Below are positions 1 through 9,200 of a DNA stretch of 11,276 nt, piece after piece. The stretch spans positions 1 through 11,276 of the forward strand of contig JAPLNJ010000692.1 of assembly GCA_026692885.1 (NCBI GenBank), read 5' to 3'. The notes under the pieces were generated by a model that saw only the letters and a program-made list of their open reading frames with translations, made no database searches and had not been told where the DNA came from. This stretch comes from Planctomycetota bacterium (GTDB lineage Bacteria > Planctomycetota > Planctomycetia > Pirellulales > Pirellulaceae). Position numbers and translations under genes: made by a program. The number at the start of each line of letters is the position of its first letter. The first letter of the stretch is position 1.

Positions 1-46
1 CCCAGGGCAGAGCGTCGCGGCGACAGCCGCAGAGCGCCGCCCTGGG
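1..46. repeat. Inverted repeat CCCAGGGC ... GCCCTGGG
   Basis: Perfect 8-bp arms at 1-8 and 39-46 enclose 30 bases that hold a smaller GTCG-CGG-CGAC hairpin (14-24) and two direct copies of GCAGAGCG (7-14 and 29-36). The same core word occurs in the element at 118-227. The repeat may continue to the left of the window. Confidence 0.6.
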
Positions 47-69
47 TACGGGTTCGATTCAGCACGGTA

Positions 70-82
70 GCCCTGAAAGGGC
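70..82. repeat. Small palindrome GCCCT-GAA-AGGGC
   Basis: A 5-bp perfect stem with a 3-base loop. The surrounding 'agccctgaaagggcgaa' text resembles another intergenic repeat common in planctomycete genomes, by recollection. No promoter or gene relation can be shown. Confidence 0.5.
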
Positions 83-117
83 GAAACAAATCGGTTCATC
101 CCGCACGCATCGTTTTT

Positions 118-227
118 CTCGTTCCCACGCTCCGCGTGGGAACGTAAGCTGCGGACGCTCTGCGTCCTTGAGCAGACGACGCGGAGCGTCGAAACACTGG
201 CGTTCCCACGCAGAGCGTGGGAACGAG
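118..227. repeat. Composite REP-like inverted repeat made of four hairpins
   Basis: Hairpin 1 (120-144) and hairpin 4 (201-225) share the arms CGTTCCCACGC / GCGTGGGAACG, 11 bp, with 3-base loops TCC and AGA. Hairpin 2 (154-166) and hairpin 3 (178-190) share GACGC / GCGTC arms with loops TCT and GGA. The outer arms also pair over the full element: 118-130 is the reverse complement of 215-227. The whole is thus a nearly symmetric 110-bp inverted repeat. Chance translation gives FPRSAWER and FPRGAWER strings, which are known from spurious ORFs in planctomycete and some other genomes, so this is a dispersed intergenic repeat family, not a gene. Confidence 0.85.
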
Positions 228-230
228 AGC

Positions 231-259
231 AAAGGTGGGCCGCGAGTACTTGGCCCACC
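231..259 (-). terminator. Probable intrinsic terminator of the giant gene
   Basis: Read on the minus strand, GGTGGGCC, a 10-base loop AAGTACTCGC and GGCCCACC form a perfect 8-bp GC-rich stem, followed by TTTGC. It begins 27 bases after the stop codon. The T run is only three long, so termination strength is uncertain, but position, orientation and stem all fit. Confidence 0.55.
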
Positions 260-286
260 CACCACCTTGCCCAACGCAAACAACCG

Positions 287-3200
287 TCAGCCGGACAACG
301 ACGCAAACAGCCGATCCGTCGCCGCTTCCCCGGCCGTTTGATCGAACTCCCCGGCCATCTCTGCCAAGGCCTGCTCGATGGCGAACCGATCCAAATCGAC
401 ATCGTCATACAGGGCGGCCGGCTGGCGGCTCAGCGGCGCCGAATCCGGCGGTGTCATGGGACGACTGTAAAGTCCGGCTGCTTCCGCGGTAACGCGGGAC
501 CCGAAAGACGCCTCCGTGACCTCGCCTAGACCGGCCACGCTCCCGATCGCCAGACCGGAAGCAGGCCCGACGAACAGCGCCACCGGCGCCACAGCCATCG
601 CCGCTTGGGGCGCCACAGCCGCCTCGCCCTCACCGGCCTCCACGATTCCACCAGACAGGAAATTTAGCTCCTGGATGATGGTCAACACATCCGACGGCGT
701 GACGTGGTGGTCGCCGTCGACGTCCAGGTACGGTGGTCCGCGAAGGCTCGCCTCGGCCTCGCCGCCGACCCCAGTCAAGTTCAGGTAGTTGATGATGATC
801 AAGACATCCAACGGCGCCACGTTGCCGTTGCCGTCGACATCGTGGGCATCAATGGGATTCTGGTAGGGCCCTTCCGCCGCAGCGGAACTGGTGACCGTGA
901 CCAGAACGGTGCCGACTGCTGTGAGCGGGGACACCCCGTTATCGGTGATCGTATAGGTAAATTGATCGCTGCCGATGAAATTGGCCGCAGGGGTATAGAT
1001 CACGTTCACGCCGTCGTACGCGACGGTCCCATGCGCTGGCGTGCCGAAGCCGCCGACGACCAGCCGAAGGGTCTGGCTGCTCTCGTTGGTCGGTCCCGGA
1101 CGATCGTTGCTGGTCAGCACGCTGGCCGCGACCGTGACCGGCGTAACTTCCGTGGTAAGGAGGGTATCGTTTGTCGCCACCGGCGGGTCGTTGACCGCAT
1201 TGACCGTGATGGCCAGACTCTCGGGCAACGTGTTCACGTTGGTCCCTGTGCCACTGCCGCTGTCGGTCACTGTCCACACCAGGAAGTCCGTGCCGTTGGC
1301 GTCCGCCACGGTTTTGACCTTCAGGCCGCGGAGGGCCGTCAGATCGGCCAGATTGGCCAGAGCGGTACCGGTCGTTACCTGCGTGCTGCCGTTCATCAAC
1401 CACAGCGTGACGAAGGCCGGAATCGAAGTGATCTGGTAGGTCAGTGTTTGTTGGCCCACCTCGTCCGTCGCCGTGGCTGGCCCCGCCGCGTAGTTCAGAC
1501 CGCTCAGCCCCAACGTCACGGCCGTGCTGTTGGCGTTGTCCTCGTTCACGTTGATCGCAGCCGGCGTCCCCGCCGTCCGCACCGGCGCGTCATTGACCGC
1601 CGTCACCGAGACGGCCAACGTCTCGGTCAAGGTGTTCACGTTGGGCGCGCTCCCGCTGCCACTGTCCGTCACCGTCCAGGTCAGGTTCCCTGTGCCGTTG
1701 GCGTCCGCCACCGTCTTGTACTTCAGGCCTTGCAGCGCGGGTAGGTCGGCCAGCAAGGTGCCGGGCGTAACCCGTGTCGTGCCGTTCTCCAGCCAGACCG
1801 TGAGGAAGGCTGGAATGACCATGATCCGATAGGTCAGCGGCTGGCCGGACTCGTCTGTCGCCGCAGTCGGTCCCGGCGCGTAGATCAGTCCGCCTAAGCC
1901 CAGCGTTACCGCCGCGCTGCCGGCGCAGTCCTCCAGCACACTGAGCGGCACTGGTGCTTCCGAGATCCGCTCGGGCCGGTCGTTCACCGCCGTCACCGTG
2001 ACGGCCAGCGTCTCGGTCAACGTCTTCACGCTGGGCGCCGTCCCACTGCCACTGTCCGTCACTGTCCAGGTCAGATTTCCCGTTCCGTTCGCCTGGTCGA
2101 CCGTCCGGTACTTCAGGCCGCGCAGGGCAGCCAAGTCGGCCAACGTGGTACCGGCCGACACCAGCGCGTTACCGTCCCAGACCGTCAGGAAGGCTGGAAT
2201 GGCCACGACCTGGAAGGTCAGCGTTTGGCCGGCCTCGTCCGTCGCCGTGGCCGGTCCCGGCGCGTAGGTCAGACCGCCCAGGCCCAGCGTCACCGCGGTG
2301 CTGTTGGCGCTGTCCTCCAGCACGGTCACTGGCGTGGTTGTTCCCGCCGTCCGCACAGGCGCGTCGTTCAGCGCCGCCACGGTGACCGTGACGGTGCCCA
2401 GCGCGGTGGAGTTCGGACGCCCGTCATCGATGGTGTAGGTAAAGGTATCCGTTCCGTGGAAGTCCGGTTGCGGAGTGTAAATCACGTTCGCATTCACGCT
2501 GTCGTACGCCACCGTTCCATAAGCGGGGATGCTGAATCCGTTGGCCACGATGCGCACGCGTTGGCCAGCCGCTTCCTCGTCCGGCGGCCCCGGAATGTCG
2601 TTGCTGAGCAGGGTGGGCACGGCAATCGTCGCCGGTGTGTCCTCGTTGGTTGCGGCCGCATCGTTGCGGGCGGTCGGCGGATCGTCGACTGCGGTGACAG
2701 TCACCGTGACCGTCCCTTCCGCCGTCAGGAAGTCGCTGACCAGAGCGGAGCTATTGGCATCCCACGACTGCCCGTTATCCTGGACTCGATAGCGGAACGT
2801 ATCGGTGCCGTTGAAGTCGGCCGCGGGCCGGTAGACCACGTTCGTGCCTTCCAGGGTCACGGCGCCGTGGGCGGCAGTCAGGACGAAAACGATTTGCAGG
2901 GTCTGGCCGTTTTCATTGGCCGGCCCCGGACGATCGTTGCTCAGCAGCACCGACGCCGCGACGGTCAGCGGTGTATCTTCGGCGGTCAGGACCAAGTCGT
3001 CCCCGACCACCGGCGGGTTGTTCACCGGCTGCACGGTCACCGTCACAGTACCCAAGGCCGTGAACGCCGGACGGCCGTCGTCGATGGTGTAGGTAAACGT
3101 GTCGGTCCCGAAGAAGTCCGCTGCCGGCGTGTAGATCACCTTGGCATTCGGGGCGTCATAACTGACGCTGCCGTGCGCTGGCGTGCCGAAGCCGCTGGGT

Positions 3201-6200
3201 TGGAGCCGGACGCTCTGCCCCGCCGTAACCTCGTCGGGCGGGCCTGGAATATCGTTGATCTTCAGCGTGGCCCAAGACACCGTGACGGGGGTATTCTCGG
3301 TGGTGCTAATCGCATCGTTGCCGGCCGTCGGCGGATCGTCAACCGGCGTGACCATGATGCTGACCGTACCCTGTGCTGTCGAGGTCGGATCCCCATCGTC
3401 GATGGTGTACGAGAAAGTGTCGGTCCCATTCCAGTTGGCGTTGGGCGTGTAGATCAGTTTCACGCCGTCGTAGTACAGGCTTCCGTGGCTAGGCACGCCG
3501 AAGCCGCTGGAAACGATCCGCACGTGCTGGCTCGCCTCCTGCGGAAGCGGACCGGGAAGGTCATTTTTCGTCAGCTCCGTGGCGGCCACGGTCAGCGGCG
3601 TGTCCTCGGCCGTGCTGAACGAATCGTTCACGGCAATCGGCGGATCATTCGTCGTTCTCGCCGTCACCGTCAACGCCAAGGTCTTCGTGGCCGACAATCG
3701 GGGGGGCACGGTGACGTTCGGGTTCGTACTCACCCTCGACGCAAGGTCGAGCGGGTCGGACACACCGTAATCGGGATACCCAGGCGTGCGGTAGTCCGTA
3801 TTGCCCATGTCATTGACCAGCACCGTCAACGTTTCCGGCGCCGTCGTGGTCTGGAAACCTTTGTCGCCGTAGTACGTCAAACTCGTGAGTGCCTGATTCA
3901 AGTCCGCGATTGTTCCCCGCAGGATCAACTGCTGGTACGTATCGGGATGCACCGGGTACACGCCGTCGGCGCTGGCCAACACAGTCTCAATCACCGTGGC
4001 GGGGTTGATGGTCAGACCCCCGTGCTGCACCGTGAGCGTCACGTGCAGCTGGATGTCCCCCCGGTCCTGGATGTCGTCGACCAGGTCGTCCACGCGGATG
4101 CCCACGACGCCAAGGGTTGTATCCACCAGCAACAAGCCGCTAGGGGCATCCTCGCCCACGGACCGATTCAGGTTCGCGGGCACCGCAATCGTGGGGGCGT
4201 CGTTGGTCGGCAGTACGGTCAGGACCACCGAATCTGCGGTGGTCAGCGCCTTCCAATCGGTGGGCAGATGGGCCCGGGTATCTTTGTCCGTGTAGCCCAG
4301 ATCATTCACGGAAACGGTCAGCATTTCCGCCAGCGTGCCTGTATTGAAGTTCGCGTCGCCGAAATAACGGAGACTCGCCAAGGCCACGTTCAAATTCGCA
4401 ATGCTGCCCTGGACCGTAATCGATTCGTACGTGTTGGAACGGAACGGTTCCTGACCGGTGGTCGAGGCCAGCGTCTGGGACACCATTTGTACGCCGTTGG
4501 AGTTCCAGAACAGCAACCCGCCGTGCAGGACGCTGACCGTCACCTGCAGTTGGACTACCGCCGGATCGTACAGGTCGTCCACGTCGCCCACGGTGATCCC
4601 TACGCCGGTCGAGTTCACCACCGGCTGGCCATTCGCATCGTCCTCTTTCGCTGGAACCAGATCCGCCGGAATCTGGATCGTGGGAGGTTGATTGATCGGC
4701 TGCACGGTCAAGGTGATCGACGTGACGGCCGTCAACGCCTTCGGATCGTTCCACACGTGAGCCACGGTAGCCTTGTCCGTGTACGCCAGGTCATTCACCC
4801 CGATCGTCAGGACCTCCGGCAGCGTGCCCGTATTGAAGTGCTCGTCGCCGTAGTACCGGAGCGTCGCCAAGGCGGTGTTCAGATCGTCGATGGGTCCGGT
4901 CAACGTCCAGGACTGGTACGTGTCCGCTTGGAGCGGCGCCTCGACGTCGTCCGGCGGAGTCAAAACCGAGACACGCTGGTCGATGGTGACGGTGGCCGGC
5001 GGCGTCAGCACCAGGCCGCCGTGCAGCACGCTGACCGTCACCTGCAATCGGACCGGCGCCCCTAGGTCGAGGAGATCGCACTTTCCGTCGGGGTCGCTTG
5101 GTAAGAGGCCGCACTTCCTGTCGATGTCGTCCACCACGATACCCCTGGAACTGGCGTCGACCAACCCGAGACCCGCCGCAGCATCCTCGTCTACGACCTT
5201 CAGCAGGCCGGACGGGACCGTGATGGTCGGGGCGTCGTTGATCGGCTCCACTGTGATCGTCCGGGAGTCCGTGACAACTTGCCCACTCGCGGGCGTGTGT
5301 GCCGTGGTGCGATAGTCGGTGTTCCCCAGATCATTCACCTCAATGTCCAGCACTTCCGGCACCGCTCCCGTGTTGAAGTCTTTGTCCCCAAAATACACCA
5401 GGGTGGCCAAGACCGTGTTCAAGTTGGCGATCGTGCCCTGCAATTCGATCCTCTCGTAGGTGTCTAGCCGGAACGGAGCCTGGCCGCTGGCCGAAGCAGC
5501 TGTCAGTACGGCCCGTGCCAAACCGCCTGTATTGCTAAGTGTCAGACCGCCGTGCCGGACATGCACAACGACCTGCAGTTCGATGGTCGCCGGATCGTTG
5601 ATATCGTCCACGTCACCCACGGTGATCCCCGTACTCTCGCTCCGCAGCGCCACGCCCAGCGGGGAATCCTCGTCGAGCACATTGTGCATGTCCCCCGGAA
5701 TCACAATCGTGGGCAGATCGTTGATCGGCCGGACCGTAATCGGCACGGTCCGCGTGGCATTCAACGTCGATAACCCAGTCCCCAGGATGTCCGTGTAGCC
5801 CGAATCAATGATCTGGATCACCAGATTTTCCGGGAACCTCCCCGTGTTGAAGTTCAAATCGCCCTGGTACCGCACGTTCTTGTCGAGCAAAGCCTTGTTC
5901 AGCGCATCCAGCCCGCCGGTGATCGTGACCACCCGCGTGTGGTCTCCGCCATAGGTCACGTAGGGGCCGCCGATGTCGATCCCGCCGTCGTTCAGCCACA
6001 CCGTGCCGTTGCTGACCGTCAGCGTCACCGTGCCCTGCCAATCCGGGTCATACTCGAAGGCGTGCGGATCCGTCGTCCGCGACCGCGCATCCACGTCAAA
6101 CACGCTGAATGTGGTGAGCGTCAACATCTGGTCCTCGTCCACCACCTGGGGACCCGGCACCGTCGGTAACTCCGGCGCGTCCTGCTTCGCGTTCACGGTG

Positions 6201-9200
6201 ATCCCGACCGCGTTCGACGCGGTCTGGGTCACGGTGATGTTGGGGCTGGCAATGTCCGTGTTCAGCAAGTCGTCGATGGTGATCGTCAGGGTGTCGTTCG
6301 GGACGCTATCCGTCGCTCCCGCATCGTTCAGCGGATTCAACGGGTCCGGCGCCCGATTCCGCGAGTTGAAATTCGCATCGCCCTGATACCGCACGTTCTG
6401 CAACCGCAAGGCGTTGTTCAAGGCGTTCAAGCCGCCGGTCAGCGTGACCGTCCGGGTCCGATCGCCGGTGTACGTCACACCCGTCGCGTCGTTCAGCCAC
6501 AGCGTGCCGTAACTCACCGCCAGCGTCACTTTTCCCTGCCAATCCGGGTCATACACAAGGGTCGGGTTCGTCAATAGATTCCGCGCGTCCACGTCGAACA
6601 CGCTGAACGCGGGGAACTTCAACACCTGATCCTCGTCCACCACCTGCGCTGGGGGCAGCACCGACACGTTCGGCGTGTCGTGCTTCGGGTTCACCGTCAG
6701 CGTCACCGTCTGCGTCGCCGTCAGCCCGGCCGCCGCGCTCCGCAGCGCGTCCGGCGTCAGGTCGGCGTTCCCCAAATCGTTGATCGTCAGCACCAACCGG
6801 TCAGACTGGATTCCATTGCGCGGATCGCCCGTGTTATAGTCCTGGTCGCCGCGATACGTCAGACCGGCCAACGCCGCGTTCAGATCGGCCAGCGCGCCCG
6901 TGAATTGCACCGTCCGGTCATTGGTCCCCGTCCCTACCAGGATCGTCAATCCGGCCGTACTTCCCAAGTTCAGCAGCCCATGACTCACGGTCAATGTGAC
7001 CTGTCCCAGCCAATCCGGATCGTAAGCCTGATCCACGTCGTTCACCAGCAACGCACCCAACCCAGTCGTGGCTGTCGTCGCCAGTGTGCTGCCTCCGCTC
7101 CAAGCGGCCACCACCGGCGACACGGTCCGCCCTTCCAGAGCTTTGCCGAAGGTCAGCGTGAACGGGCCACTGCCACTGCCCGTGACCGTCACGTTCCCGT
7201 TCAAAGCCGGGATCGAATTTAGCGCCGTCTGCACGTTCACCAGCGCGTACGTCGAGAACGCCGTCCCCGCCACACCGTCGTAAGACAACGTCACGCTGCC
7301 CGACGCCCCGCTCAGCGTCAGCGTCTGCACCGCGTCCACCCGGACCCCATCCGACACCAGCGCCGCCGCCGCCGTCGCGGATCCCGTGACGGCGGTGCCC
7401 AACAGCGGAAGATTCCGCCCCGCCAGGCCATTCCCGAAAACCACCGTGAACGGACCACCCATCGCCCCCAGCGCCCACACGTTGCCCACCAGACCCGGGA
7501 TGCCCTCCAGATTCGCCTGCAACTCCGACGCCTGCAGACCCGCGTACGGCGCAGTCAGCACCGCCCCGCTGGCCCCGCCAAACGACAGCGTCGCCGTGCC
7601 GCTCGCGCCGCCCAACGTCAGCGTCTGCACTTCGTTCCCACTGCCCTCCGTCAGCGTGGACGGCGTCACCGTCCCGACCGGCGGCGCCAAACTGCTGGCC
7701 GTCAATTGCATCAGGTTCGCATTGGCCAGTTTGCCTTGGAACGTGATCGTCGCCAACGCGCCCGAACTGGCCGTGACCACCGTGTTTCCCGCTCCGAGCA
7801 GGGTGTCTAACGCCGCCTGCACATCCGCCGCCAACGTCGCTCCGTCGGCATCCCAGAAGATCGGATCGGTCGTCAGGTTCGTCCCGTAGGTCAGCGTGAA
7901 GGTCTCCTCGGCGTGCAGGTTGTCAAACGTCAGTTGCTGCACCTCGCTGCCGTGACCCGCAAACACGAGGGTCGTATCCTCGTCCACGCTGGCGGTCGTC
8001 GGACCCTGGATCGTCGGCGCATCCTGCACCGGATTTACGGTCAGCATCACCGTGTGCGTGCTCGTCCAACCGGCCACCAACGTCCGTATGCTGTCCGGCG
8101 TCAAGTCCGTGTTCCCCAGGTCGTCGATCGTCACCACCAACTGGTCCGTCCGCATCCCATCGTCCGGATCGCCCAGGTTGAAGTCCCGGTCGGCCCGATA
8201 CGTCAGGCCCGCCAACGCGGCGTTCACATTGGCCAGCGCGCCCGTAAATTGCAGCAGCCGGTCATTGGTCCCCGTCCCTACCAGGAACGTCAACCCGGCC
8301 GTACTGCCCAAGGTCAGCACGCCCTGACCCACGGTCAATGTCACTTGACCCAACCAATCCGGGTCGTAAGCCTGATCCACGTCGTTCACCAGCAACGCGC
8401 CCAGCCCAGCGGTTGCCGTTGTGGCCAGCGTGCTGCCCCCGGTCCAAGCGGCCACCACCGGCGACACGCCCCGCCCTTCGAGCCCCCCGCCGAAGGTCAG
8501 CGTGAACGGGCCAGCCCCTGTGACCGTCACGTTCCCGTTCAAGGCCCCGATCGAATTCAGCGCTGCCTGCACGTTGGCCAGCGTGTACGCCGCCGCAGGC
8601 ACCGTCGTCGTCCCACTCACGCCTTCGTACCACAAGGTCACGCTGCCCGACGCCCCGCTCAAATTCAGCGTCTGCACCGCGTCCACCCGCACCCCATTCG
8701 AGACCGGTGCCACCGTCGCCGTCGCGAATCCGGTGACGGCCGTGCCCAACAGCGGAAGATTCCGGCCCGCCAACCCATTCCCGTAAACCACCGTGAACGG
8801 ACCGCCTAGGGCCCCCAGCACCAGCACGTTCCCTGCCAGCTCCGGGATGCCTTCCAGATTCGCCTGCAACTCCGACACCTGCAGACCCGTGTACGGCGCA
8901 GTCACCGCAGCCCCGCTCACTCCGCCAAACGACAACGTCGCCGTGCCGCTCGCCCCGCCCAACGTCAGCGTCTGCACTTCGTTCCCACTGCCCTGCGTCA
9001 GCGTGGATGGCGTCACCGTCCCGTTCGACAACGTCAAACGGCTGGCCGTAAATTGCGCCAGGTTCGCGCTGGCCAGCTTGCCTTGGAACGTGATCGTCGC
9101 CGACCCGCCCGAAACCGTGACCACCGTGTTGCCCGCTCCGAGCAGCAAGTCCAAGGCCGCCTGCACGTTCGCCGCCAGTGTCGCTCCGCTGGCATTCCAG

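Noticed and set aside
118..227. Possible CRISPR array (two similar palindromic units)
   Set aside because: Only two units, in inverted rather than direct arrangement, with a palindromic and not unique spacer and no cas gene.
59..283. Minus-strand ORF of 74 codons with FPRSAWER and FPRGAWER strings
   Set aside because: Its sequence is the translation of the two hairpins at 120-144 and 201-225. This is a known kind of spurious ORF over intergenic inverted repeats.
704..1744. Plus-strand open frame of 346 codons over the dockerin and 130-residue repeats
   Set aside because: Antisense shadow of well-supported domains, with Arg/His-rich low-complexity composition and no recognisable motif.
2225..5065. 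Plus-strand open frame of 946 codons opposite the giant gene
   Set aside because: It is rich in Arg, His, Gln and Val with no domain pattern, lies wholly antisense to clear tandem-95 and cadherin-like modules, and fits a shadow frame in GC-rich DNA.
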